From an uncultured Gemmiger sp. (GTDB taxonomy: Bacteria; Bacillota; Clostridia; Oscillospirales; Ruminococcaceae), in the NCBI GenBank assembly GCA_944382805.1, contig CALWNS010000031.1:1-18255 (forward strand): 18,255 nucleotides of DNA, read 5' to 3'. Positions 7,197 to 13,963 of this stretch are shown here, piece after piece (the stretch's first letter is position 1; every line of letters begins with the position of its first letter). The notes under the pieces are model-generated. The model worked only from the letters and a program-made list of their open reading frames with translations. It ran no database searches and was not told the origin of the DNA. The position numbers and the translations under genes are program-made.

Positions 7197-7294
7197 TTTA
7201 GATTCTATTTCCTTCCTGTTCATGATTTGACCACAATTTTATGGCATACTGGGTCTTGTTTTCAAACAAACTAAGATAAGGACGGCGTTTTTGT

Positions 7295-7699
7295 ATGAGA
7301 GCTTGGTTCCAGCGGTTCATGTCGGGGCGGTATGGCGGCGACCAGTTCGGCAACTTTCTTTCGCTGGCGGCGCTGGCGCTGGTGCTGCTGAGCATTTTTG
7401 TGCCGGGGCTGTTCGGCACATTGCTGGGCGCGCTGGGCTGGGCGGCGCTGATCTACAGCTACGTGCGCATTTTCAGCCGCAACATACCCAAGCGCGCGGC
7501 GGAAAACCGCTGGTTCCTGGCGCAGCGCTATGCGGTGCAGCAGCGCTTTGCCGGCGCGCGGACCCGCTTTGCGCAGCGCAAAGTCTACCGCTATTTCCGC
7601 TGCCCGCGCTGCCGCCAGCAGCTGCGGGTACCGCGCGGGCGCGGGCGCATTTCCATCACCTGCCCCAAGTGCGGGACCAGTTTTATCAAAAAAAGCTGA
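7295..7699 (+). CDS. Zinc-ribbon membrane protein, 134 aa
   Basis: A small integral membrane protein of unknown role. Two hydrophobic helices (about 18-40 and 42-60, a tight hairpin) are followed by a basic linker (62-97) and a C-terminal zinc ribbon: CPRC (Cys103, Cys106) and CPKC (Cys123, Cys126) separated by a basic hairpin. By the positive-inside rule the ribbon faces the cytosol. AAGGA lies 12 bases before ATG 7295, slightly far. The next gene begins 37 bp after the stop in the same direction. In this lineage a zinc-ribbon or membrane protein next to DUF5685 and J-domain genes suggests one cassette. No enzymatic motif is present; it could bind a nucleic acid or a partner protein. Confidence 0.85.
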   Translation: MRAWFQRFMSGRYGGDQFGNFLSLAALALVLLSIFVPGLFGTLLGALGWAALIYSYVRIFSRNIPKRAAENRWFLAQRYAVQQRFAGARTRFAQRKVYRYFRCPRCRQQLRVPRGRGRISITCPKCGTSFIKKS

Positions 7700-7736
7700 G
7701 AAAAACCAACGATCCGGCCGGAAAGGTTGACGCTGC

Positions 7737-8618
7737 GTGTTTGGATATGTTACGATTTACCGCAAGGGGCTGAGCGGAGCCGCCATGGACCGCTACCAGG
7801 CCTATTACTGCGGGCTGTGCCAGCGGCTGGCCCGCTACGGGCTGGCCGCGCGGATGGCGCTTTCTTACGACATGACCTTTGCGGCGCTGCTGCTCAGCGC
7901 GCTGTACGACCCGCCCACGCAGTTTGGCGCCGGGCGGTGCGCGCCGCACCCGCTGAAGCCCCGCCCGCGCGCCGATAACCGCTACCTGGACTATGCGGCC
8001 GACATGACGGTGCTGCTGGCGTACTACAATTACCTGGACGATTGGCAGGACGACAGGCGCGGCATCAGCCGCCGCGCCGCCGGGCAGCTGGCCCCGCATC
8101 TGCCGGCTTTGCAGCAGCGCTGGCCGCGCCAGTGCGCGGCCGTGCGCGCGCGGCTGGACGAGCTGAACGTGCTGGAGGCGGGCGGCCGGGCCGGCCTGGA
8201 TGAACTGTGCGGCTGCTTTGGCGCGCTGCTGGGCGCGGTGCTGCAGTACCGCGGCGACGATATCTGGGCCGCGCCGCTCGACCGCATGGGCCGCGGGCTG
8301 GGCGGGTTCATTTACCTGATGGACGCCTACGACGACCTGGACAAAGACCGGCGCCGCGGGCGGTTCAACGCCCTGGCCGCAACGGCGCAGGCGTTCGGGG
8401 ACGATAAAGAGGGGTATGAAGCCCGCTGCCACGAACTGCTGACCCAGCAGATGGCCCTGTGCGCAGAAAATTTTGCGCTGCTGCCCATTTTGCAGGACAC
8501 GCCGGAGGGGCAGCTTTTGCACAACACGATCTATGCCGGCGTTTGGAGCAAATACGCGCTGCTGAAAGCGGCGCGCGGCAAACGAAGCCGACCGAGGAAG
8601 GGGACGCAGAACGAATGA
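7737..8618 (+). CDS. DUF5685 family protein
   Basis: The 293-aa protein begins MFGYV (GTG start, GGAAAGG upstream), the typical opening of DUF5685 proteins. Early Cys residues occur in YYCGLC (Cys25, Cys28), with another at 68 (RCAPHP). It is otherwise helical with no signal peptide. Two Asp-rich motifs stand out: YLDDWQDDRRG (99-109) and DAYDDLDKDRRRGRFN (196-211). They resemble the paired metal-binding motifs of squalene/phytoene-synthase-like folds, including the 'D..D...GR.N' context of the second. No function is established to my knowledge; an isoprenoid-synthase-like fold is only a hypothesis. The gene overlaps the downstream J-domain gene by four bases (ATGA), which implies translational coupling. 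Confidence 0.85.
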   Translation: MFGYVTIYRKGLSGAAMDRYQAYYCGLCQRLARYGLAARMALSYDMTFAALLLSALYDPPTQFGAGRCAPHPLKPRPRADNRYLDYAADMTVLLAYYNYLDDWQDDRRGISRRAAGQLAPHLPALQQRWPRQCAAVRARLDELNVLEAGGRAGLDELCGCFGALLGAVLQYRGDDIWAAPLDRMGRGLGGFIYLMDAYDDLDKDRRRGRFNALAATAQAFGDDKEGYEARCHELLTQQMALCAENFALLPILQDTPEGQLLHNTIYAGVWSKYALLKAARGKRSRPRKGTQNE

Positions 8619-9352
8619 CCGACCCGTACAGCGTATTGGGCATCCAGCCCGGGGCGGACGAAGAGAGCATCAAGAAAGCCTACCGGCAGAAATGCAAGCA
8701 GTACCACCCCGACCTGCACCCCAACGACCCCACCTGCGAGGACAAGTTCAAAGAGGTGCAGGCCGCTTACAGCGAGATCATGCGCCAGCGCGCCGGCGGC
8801 CCCCGCCAGAACTACGGCCAGGCCGGCGGGGCCGGGCCGAGCGGCGGGTACGGCGGCTACAGCAGCCAGGGCCGCGGCTACCAGGACCCGTTCGGTTTCG
8901 GCTTTGGGTTTGACCCGTTCGGCTTCGGCGGTTACGAAACGCGCAGCAGCGCCGGCCCCGAAAGCCCGGAGATGCAGGCGGCCAACAACTATATCCGCAA
9001 CGGCTACTACCACGAGGCGATGAACGTGCTTGGCGGCATCCCCACCGCGCAGCGCACCGCGCGCTGGCACTACTACGCCGCGCTGGCCAACTCCGGCCTG
9101 GGCAACAACATCCGCGCCCAGGCCGAGGCGCGCACGGCGGTGGAGATGGAGCCGAACAACTTTGAATACCAGCGCCTGCTGGACCGGCTGCAGAATTCCA
9201 GCCGCACCTACACGAGCTACCAGCAGGCCTATACCCAGCCGGGCGCGCGCATGAACCAGGGCAGCTTTTGCCTGCAGGCATGGATGTACCTGATGCTGTG
9301 CAACTTTTGCAGCATCTGCTGCTGCGGGCGCGGCGGGTTCTTCTTCTGCTGA
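8615..9352 (+). CDS. J-domain (DnaJ-like) protein with helical repeat and Cys-rich tail
   Basis: A 245-aa Hsp40-type protein likely to recruit DnaK to a partner. The J domain covers 3-58 (DPYSVLGIQPGADEESIKKAY, with HPD at 31-33). A Gly/Phe/Tyr-rich linker (61-107) includes near repeats of DPFGFG. Residues 113-192 look like two to three TPR-like helices (NNYIRNGYYHEAMNVLGGI ... WHYYAALANSGLGN ... EARTAVEMEPNN). The protein ends in an unusual hydrophobic, Cys-rich segment (219-245, CNFCSICCCGRGGFFFC) that could insert in the membrane or bind metal. It lacks the DnaJ zinc-finger and C-terminal substrate domains, so it is not DnaJ itself. It starts at the ATG overlapping the DUF5685 stop; AGGAAGGGG lies upstream. 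Confidence 0.9.
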   Translation: MTDPYSVLGIQPGADEESIKKAYRQKCKQYHPDLHPNDPTCEDKFKEVQAAYSEIMRQRAGGPRQNYGQAGGAGPSGGYGGYSSQGRGYQDPFGFGFGFDPFGFGGYETRSSAGPESPEMQAANNYIRNGYYHEAMNVLGGIPTAQRTARWHYYAALANSGLGNNIRAQAEARTAVEMEPNNFEYQRLLDRLQNSSRTYTSYQQAYTQPGARMNQGSFCLQAWMYLMLCNFCSICCCGRGGFFFC

Positions 9353-9378
9353 CGCCTGCGCCGCCGGATAAAATATCA

Positions 9379-9407
9379 CGGGCCGCCCCGAATGTCGGGG
9401 CGGCCCG
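9379..9407. terminator. Strong bidirectional terminator
   Basis: A perfect 13-bp stem, CGGGCCGCCCCGA (9379-9391) with TCGGGGCGGCCCG (9395-9407), loop ATG, followed by GTTTTT on the plus strand and by TGATATTTT on the minus strand. It ends the J-domain cassette and the converging dehydrogenase operon. Confidence 0.93.
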
Positions 9408-9413
9408 CTGTTT

Positions 9414-10400
9414 TTACAGTTTTACTTCGTTGGGTTCGGGTTCGCCGGCGGCAAAGCGGGCGGCGGCCTCGAAGGCGCTTTGCACCATGCTGGCCACGTT
9501 GACATCGGTATAAAATGCGGTGTGCGGGCTGACGATCACGTTGGGGAAGCTGCGCAGCAGCGCCAGTTCGCGGTTTTTGAGCGGCTGGCCGCTGCGGTCG
9601 TAGTAGCAGATGCCGGCTTCGTCCTCGACCACGTCCAGGCCCGCGCCGCCGACCTTGCCCGATTCCAGCCCCGCGACCAGGGCTTCCGGTTCGATCAGGG
9701 TCCCGCGGGCGGTGTTGATCAGGAGAACGCCGTCCTTCATTTTGGCAATGGCCGCGGCGTCGATCAGGTGGTGGTTCTGCGGCGTGGCGTTCAGGTGCAG
9801 CGTGATGACGTCGCTTTCGGCATACAGCGTATCCAGGCTGACGTATTCGGCCGGCACGCCCGCCTCCGGCTGCGGGTACAGGTCGTAGGCCAGCAGCCGG
9901 CAGCCAAAGCCGGCCAGGTGGCGCAGCACGGTGCGGCCGATCTTGCCCGCGCCGACAACGCCCACCGTGCAGCCGGACAGATCGCGCCCCATTTTGCCGG
10001 GCAGCGAATAGTCCTGCACGGCGGCGCGCAGCATGATCTGGTTCATTTTGCGGGTGGCCATCAGCATGAGCATGATGGTATAGTTGGCCACGCCCTCGGG
10101 CGGGTAGTGGCTGTGCGAGACGCGCAGGCCGAGCTGTTTGGCCGCCTGCAGCGGGATATGGTCGTAGCCGATGCTGCGGCAGGGCAGAAAGCGCACGCCC
10201 ATGTCCGCCCAGGCGCGCAGGTAGTCCGGCGTGATCTCGCAGGGGTTGGTGCTGACGGCGTCGCAGCCGGCGGCCAGGCGCAGGTTGCCGGGGTTCGGCG
10301 CTTCGGCCGTCCAGGCGTAGTCGGCGCCATACTGCTTGGCAAAGCGCGCGCAGTATTCCAGTTCGTCAAACGGGCGCAGCGCATAAAAGAAGATCTTCAC
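9414..10400 (-). CDS. D-2-hydroxyacid dehydrogenase, D-lactate dehydrogenase type
   Basis: A cytosolic NAD-dependent enzyme, 328 aa, reducing a 2-keto acid (probably pyruvate) to the D-hydroxy acid and reoxidising NADH in fermentation. The Rossmann motif is GAGKIG (150-155), with Asp173 after beta-2 indicating NAD. Catalytic residues sit at Arg232 (NTARGT), Glu261 (VVEDEAG) and His293 in SPHTAFYT, a constant offset of three from L. bulgaricus D-LDH (235/264/296). The HTAFY context is typical of D-LDH rather than phosphoglycerate dehydrogenase. The start is GTG at 10400: AAAGGAG is correctly spaced and overlaps the TAA of the upstream esterase gene. The longer ATG frame (10448) is rejected. 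It is the last gene of a three-gene operon. Branched-chain 2-keto acids are alternative substrates. Confidence 0.88.
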   Translation of the reverse strand: MKIFFYALRPFDELEYCARFAKQYGADYAWTAEAPNPGNLRLAAGCDAVSTNPCEITPDYLRAWADMGVRFLPCRSIGYDHIPLQAAKQLGLRVSHSHYPPEGVANYTIMLMLMATRKMNQIMLRAAVQDYSLPGKMGRDLSGCTVGVVGAGKIGRTVLRHLAGFGCRLLAYDLYPQPEAGVPAEYVSLDTLYAESDVITLHLNATPQNHHLIDAAAIAKMKDGVLLINTARGTLIEPEALVAGLESGKVGGAGLDVVEDEAGICYYDRSGQPLKNRELALLRSFPNVIVSPHTAFYTDVNVASMVQSAFEAAARFAAGEPEPNEVKL

Positions 10401-10409
10401 AGGGGTTTT

Positions 10410-10416
10410 CTCCTTT
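10410..10416 (-). promoter_or_regulatory. Ribosome-binding site for the GTG start of the dehydrogenase
   Basis: AAAGGAG (minus strand) overlaps the stop codon of the upstream hydrolase gene and stands nine bases before GTG at 10398-10400. It selects the GTG start over an ATG 48 bases upstream inside the hydrolase gene. Confidence 0.85.
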
Positions 10417-11236
10417 ACAGATGGTAGTCGAACACATCGGCCAGCCAATCGACGGCCAGCGGCAGCCAGGCGCGGTTGCGGGCGCTGGGGCTGCCGACCT
10501 CGTTGGTGCAGGTGCTGCCGCCGTGCTCCCCGTGGGCGAACAGGTGCAGCTCAAACGCCACATCGGCGCGGCGCAGCGCGCCGGCCAGCAGCAGGCTGTT
10601 TTCGACCGGGACGGCCTGGTCGTCCACCGTATGCCAGATGAAAAACGGCGGCGTGCCGGGCGCGCCGGCGACCTGGTTTTCCAGGCTGAAGCGCGCGCGC
10701 AGGGCTTCGTCCGCCCCGGCCAGGGCATCGATGGAGCCTTTGTGCGCAAACGGCCCGGCGGTGATTACGGGGTAGGCCAGCACGACCGCGTTGGGCTGGG
10801 CGTCGCCCGGCGTCTCGGCGCCCTGCAGGTCCAGCTCGGCCTGCACATCGGCGGTGAGCAGGGCGGCGCTGGCCGCCAGGTGCCCGCCGGCCGAAAACCC
10901 GCAGACGGCCACGCGGCCGGGGTCCAGCCACAGTTCGGCCGCATGGCGGCGCAGGTACAGCAGCGCGCGGGCGGCGTCGGCCAGCGGGCGGCGGCGCAGC
11001 GGCGCGCCGGCGCCGCCCGGCGCGACCGTATAGTACAGGGTGAACGTCTGGTAGCCGGCGGCCAGAAACGCCGACGCCACTGGTTCGGCTTCGCGCGCGC
11101 TGAGCATCCCGTAGCCGCCGCCGGGCAGCACCAGCATGGCCGGGCGCTGCCGGTAGCCCGGCATTTCGGCGCTGGGTTCGCGCAGCACGCCCTGCAGCTG
11201 CGCGCCGCCGGGCAGGGTGAGTTGGATCATCTTCAT
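10415..11236 (-). CDS. Alpha/beta-hydrolase, esterase/lipase of the acetyl-xylan-esterase-like group
   Basis: A 273-aa cytosolic serine hydrolase without a signal peptide. Landmarks: oxyanion-hole loop LPGGGYGML (37-45), nucleophile elbow GFSAGGH with Ser115, acid in TVDDQAVP (Asp205 or 206) and His238 in AHGEHGG. This arrangement is shared by small esterases and carbohydrate deacetylases (BD-FAE/Axe-like, DLH-like) of gut Firmicutes, which remove acetyl or feruloyl groups from imported oligosaccharides; the substrate is not determinable here. ATG 11236 is chosen because AAGGGAAG lies just upstream; a longer frame from 11281 would overlap the preceding gene. Four bases separate it from that gene and 14 from the dehydrogenase, so the three are co-transcribed. 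Confidence 0.88.
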   Translation of the reverse strand: MKMIQLTLPGGAQLQGVLREPSAEMPGYRQRPAMLVLPGGGYGMLSAREAEPVASAFLAAGYQTFTLYYTVAPGGAGAPLRRRPLADAARALLYLRRHAAELWLDPGRVAVCGFSAGGHLAASAALLTADVQAELDLQGAETPGDAQPNAVVLAYPVITAGPFAHKGSIDALAGADEALRARFSLENQVAGAPGTPPFFIWHTVDDQAVPVENSLLLAGALRRADVAFELHLFAHGEHGGSTCTNEVGSPSARNRAWLPLAVDWLADVFDYHL

Positions 11237-11240
11237 GGCT

Positions 11241-11714
11241 TTACTTCCCTTCTTGTAGGGGGATGGGCGGGTTTTGGGCAATGTAGGCTTCCAGCAGGTC
11301 GGCCGCCAGGCGCACGAGCTGCGGGCAGGGGCGCTTTTTGTAGTATTCCGGCGTGCGCGCGCTGGCCACGGGGCTGCCCTCGGCCTGTTTCAGGCCCAGC
11401 AGTTCGCGGCAGACCAGGCTGCCGCCGCCGTTTTGCGCCTTGTACTGCGCGGCCAGCGCCTGCACGCGGGCGTACATTTCGGATTTGCCGGCCGGGTCGG
11501 TGTTGCCGTACAGAGCGCCCAGCACCAGCACCGCCCCGCCGAACGCGCCGCAGACCTCCCGCAGGCGGCCCACCCCGGCGCCGTAGCCGGCGGAAAGGCG
11601 CAGGACTTGCGCCTCGCTCATGCCCAGCTCCGGCGCAAAGGCCACCGCCACCGCCTGCGCGCAGTTATACCCTTTCAAAAATGCGGCGTAGGCGCGGTCC
11701 CCATGGATCGACAT
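11241..11714 (-). CDS. C_GCAxxG_C_C family protein (putative redox protein)
   Basis: A 157-aa protein with the four-cysteine pattern that names this family: Cys18 (GYNCAQAV), Cys55 in CGAFGG (55-60, the GCAxxG-like element, here Cys-Gly-Ala), Cys102 (LVCRELLG) and Cys130 (RPCPQLV). The helical N-terminal part with SAGYGAGVGRL (41-51) is also typical. The family is common in anaerobes and thought to be redox- or metal-related, but no reaction is established. GGGGGAA precedes ATG 11714. It is the first gene of an operon with a hydrolase and a D-LDH-type dehydrogenase, with its own promoter at 11750-11778. Confidence 0.88.
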   Translation of the reverse strand: MSIHGDRAYAAFLKGYNCAQAVAVAFAPELGMSEAQVLRLSAGYGAGVGRLREVCGAFGGAVLVLGALYGNTDPAGKSEMYARVQALAAQYKAQNGGGSLVCRELLGLKQAEGSPVASARTPEYYKKRPCPQLVRLAADLLEAYIAQNPPIPLQEGK

Positions 11715-11749
11715 GGCCGTTCCCCCTTTTTTGCATTCTTACCGATACT

Positions 11750-11778
11750 AGCATACCGCAATCCGCCGCGTTTGAAAA
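11750..11778 (-). promoter_or_regulatory. Promoter of the C_GCAxxG-hydrolase-dehydrogenase operon
   Basis: Minus strand TTTTCA (11773-11778) and TATGCT (11750-11755) with a 17-bp spacer, four matches each. Only moderately strong. No convincing promoter was found before the second or third gene of the operon. Confidence 0.5.
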
Positions 11779-11826
11779 GGGGCGCGGCCCGCTTTTTGAA
11801 TTTTTTGTAAAAAGGCCGGCTGCCCC

Positions 11827-11855
11827 TTGCACTTTGGGGCAAAGGGTGTTACACT
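11827..11855 (+). promoter_or_regulatory. Promoter of htpG
   Basis: TTGCAC (11827-11832), 17 bp, then TACACT (11850-11855) with an extended -10 TG at 11847-11848. Predicted start near 11862, inside the CIRCE element, so HrcA bound there would block initiation. Confidence 0.7.
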
Positions 11856-11859
11856 AGCA

Positions 11860-11886
11860 TTAGCACTTAAAGCACGCGAGTGCTAA
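11860..11886. promoter_or_regulatory. CIRCE element (HrcA operator)
   Basis: TTAGCACTT (11860-11868), nine spacer bases, then GAGTGCTAA (11878-11886). This matches the CIRCE consensus TTAGCACTC-N9-GAGTGCTAA with one mismatch (position 9 of the left arm). It begins four bases after the htpG -10 box and ends 37 bp before the ATG. HrcA, itself not in this window, represses class I heat-shock genes through this site. Confidence 0.95.
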
Positions 11887-11923
11887 TTCTGACATCCACT
11901 AAAGAAATCGAGGTTCTGAACTT

Positions 11924-13828
11924 ATGGCAATGCGTCAATTTAAGGCCGAGAGCAAAAAACTGCTGGACCTGATGATCAATTCGATCTATACCAACCGCGA
12001 GATCTTCCTGCGCGAGCTGATCTCCAACGCTTCGGACGCCTGCGACAAGCTGTACTTTAAGTCGCTGACCGATACTTCGATCGGCGTGAACAAGGACGAC
12101 CTGCACATCCACATCGCGGCCGACAAGGACACCCGCACGCTGACCGTTTCCGATAACGGCATCGGCATGACCAAGGAGGAGCTGGAAAAGAACCTGGGCA
12201 CCATCGCCCGGTCCGGCAGCCTGGATTTCAAGCAGGAAAACCAGAGCGACAACATCGACATCATCGGCCAGTTCGGCGTGGGCTTCTATTCCGCCTTTAT
12301 GGTGGCGGCCAAGGTGACGGTCATCTCCCGCGCGCTGGGCAGCGACGAGGCCTGGAAGTGGGAGTCCAAGGGCGTGGAGGGCTACACCCTGACCCCGGCC
12401 GATAAGGAGACGGTGGGCACCGACGTGATCATGGTGCTGAAAGAGGACGCCGACAACGAGGATTACAGCCAGTACCTGGAGGAATATGCGCTGGCCGGCC
12501 TGGTTAAAAAGTACAGCGACTATGTGCGCTACCCCATCACCATGTACCGCGAAAAGAGCCGCCAGAAGCCCAAGCCGGAGGACGCGGGCGACGACTACAA
12601 GCCCGAGTACGAGACCTACACCGAGCTGGAAACGCTGAACAGCATGGTGCCCATCTGGAAGCGGGACAAAAAAGAGGTCAAGGACGAGGACTACAACGAG
12701 TTCTATAAGAACCGCTTTGCCGATTTCACCGACCCGCTGCGGGTCATCACCTCCCGCACCGAGGGAACCGCGACCTACACGGCGCTGCTGTTCGTGCCCG
12801 GGCGCACCCCGTACGACTACTATACCAAAGAGTACGAGAAAGGGCTGGCGCTGTACGCTTCCGGCGTGTTGATCATGGAAAAATGCGCCGACCTGCTGCC
12901 GGACTACTTCAGCTTTATCAAGGGCGTGGTGGACAGCGAGGACCTGAGCCTGAACATCAGCCGTGAAACGCTGCAGAAGGACAGCCAGCTGCGCCTGATG
13001 CGCAACAGCCTGGAAAAGAAGATCAAAAACGAGCTGCACGCCATGCTGGTCAACGACCGCGAGAAGTACGAGACGTTCTGGAAGGCGTTCGGCCGCCAGA
13101 TCAAGTTCGGCATTTACGGCGACTACGGGATGCACAAGGACCTGCTGGCCGACCTGCTGCTGTTCTGGTCCGCCAAAGAGCAGAAGTACGTCACGCTGGA
13201 CGAATACATCGAAAAGATGCCCGAGGACCAGAAGTGCATCTACTACGCCGCCGGCGACGAAGCCGCGCGCCTGGGCAAGCTGCCCAACGCCCAGCTGGTG
13301 CTGAGCAAGGGCTACGACCTGCTGCTGTGTACCGAGGACGTGGACGAGTTCTGCCTGCAGATCATGCGCGATTACAAGGAGAAGGAGTTCAAGAACGTGA
13401 ACTCCGGCGACCTGGGCCTGGCCAGCGAAGAGGAAAAGAAAGCCGCCGAGGAGGCCGCCGAGGAGAACAAGGACCTGTTCGAGGCCATCAAGCAGGCGCT
13501 GGCCGGCAAGATCAAGGAGGTCAAGGCCAACCCGACGCTGCAGGACCACCCGGTGAGCCTTTCCAGCGAGGGCGGGCTTTCGATGGAGATGGAGAAGGTG
13601 CTGCGCAAGATGCCCGGCAACGAGGCCGGCATGGAGAGCACCAAGGTGCTGGAGCTGAACCCGAACCACCCGGTTTTTGCCGCGCTGCAGCAGGCGCAGA
13701 AGGACGGCGACACCGACAAGGTGAACAAGTACAGCGAACTGCTGTACGACCAGGCGCTGCTGATCGAGGGCCTGCCGCTGGAGGACCCCGTGGCCTATGC
13801 GCAGCTGGTGTGCGAACTGATGAAATAA
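11924..13828 (+). CDS. htpG: Molecular chaperone HtpG (bacterial Hsp90)
   Basis: Cytosolic ATP-dependent Hsp90 chaperone, 634 aa (family about 610-640). The GHKL ATPase domain has EIFLRELISNASDACDKL (26-43, with catalytic Glu31 and Mg-binding Asn35), DNGIGM (77-82) and the lid-proximal GQFGVGFYSAF (115-125). The middle domain carries the conserved RGVVDSEDLSLNISRE-type stretch (here KGVVDSEDLSLNISRETLQ), and the C-terminal dimerisation domain ends ALLIEGLPLEDP. An acidic, Lys/Glu-rich linker (EEEKKAAEEAAEENKD) lies near 505. The start MAMRQFKAESKKLL aligns with B. subtilis HtpG; GAGG is 10 bases upstream, and a second ATG two codons in is possible. It is heat-inducible through CIRCE/HrcA and monocistronic, with a strong terminator. 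Confidence 0.97.
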   Translation: MAMRQFKAESKKLLDLMINSIYTNREIFLRELISNASDACDKLYFKSLTDTSIGVNKDDLHIHIAADKDTRTLTVSDNGIGMTKEELEKNLGTIARSGSLDFKQENQSDNIDIIGQFGVGFYSAFMVAAKVTVISRALGSDEAWKWESKGVEGYTLTPADKETVGTDVIMVLKEDADNEDYSQYLEEYALAGLVKKYSDYVRYPITMYREKSRQKPKPEDAGDDYKPEYETYTELETLNSMVPIWKRDKKEVKDEDYNEFYKNRFADFTDPLRVITSRTEGTATYTALLFVPGRTPYDYYTKEYEKGLALYASGVLIMEKCADLLPDYFSFIKGVVDSEDLSLNISRETLQKDSQLRLMRNSLEKKIKNELHAMLVNDREKYETFWKAFGRQIKFGIYGDYGMHKDLLADLLLFWSAKEQKYVTLDEYIEKMPEDQKCIYYAAGDEAARLGKLPNAQLVLSKGYDLLLCTEDVDEFCLQIMRDYKEKEFKNVNSGDLGLASEEEKKAAEEAAEENKDLFEAIKQALAGKIKEVKANPTLQDHPVSLSSEGGLSMEMEKVLRKMPGNEAGMESTKVLELNPNHPVFAALQQAQKDGDTDKVNKYSELLYDQALLIEGLPLEDPVAYAQLVCELMK

Positions 13829-13843
13829 TATACAGCCTTTTAT

Positions 13844-13879
13844 GGGGCGGGGGCGCGCTGCCAAGCGCGCCCCCGCCCC
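13844..13879 (+). terminator. Terminator of htpG
   Basis: A perfect 16-bp stem, GGGGCGGGGGCGCGCT (13844-13859) with AGCGCGCCCCCGCCCC (13864-13879), loop GCCA, then TTTGCTTTG. It starts 15 bp after the stop codon. Confidence 0.93.
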
Positions 13880-13928
13880 TTTGCTTTGCCCGCCCCCAAA
13901 AAGTTTGGGGCAGGTTTGAAAAAGGGGT

Positions 13929-13957
13929 TTGCAAAACCGGGAATTATTTGGTAAAAT
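13929..13957 (+). promoter_or_regulatory. Promoter upstream of the second AraC gene or of a small RNA
   Basis: TTGCAA (13929-13934), 17 bp, TAAAAT (13952-13957, 5 of 6) with an extended -10 TG at 13949-13950. Predicted start near 13964, more than 210 nt ahead of the AraC ATG at 14180, an unusually long leader for this window. Confidence 0.65.
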
Positions 13958-13963
13958 ATAGGC

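Noticed and set aside
7227..7269. TTGACC (7227-7232), TGG-CATACT (7242-7250) and the palindrome TTGTTT-TC-AAACAA (7256-7269) as promoter/operator of the zinc-ribbon gene
   Set aside because: The -35-like and -10-like boxes are only 12 bp apart, so they do not form one promoter. An extended -10 alone remains possible, and the AT palindrome could be chance.
9414..11236. D-lactate dehydrogenase as a VanH-like resistance enzyme
   Set aside because: No D-Ala-D-Lac ligase, VanX or VanRS-type genes are nearby; the operon partners are an esterase and a C_GCAxxG protein, so a fermentative role is likelier.
11867..13864. 665-aa open frame on the minus strand antisense to htpG
   Set aside because: Composition is Leu/Val/Gln/His-rich shadow sequence; htpG is certain on the plus strand and this frame even runs through its terminator and CIRCE element.
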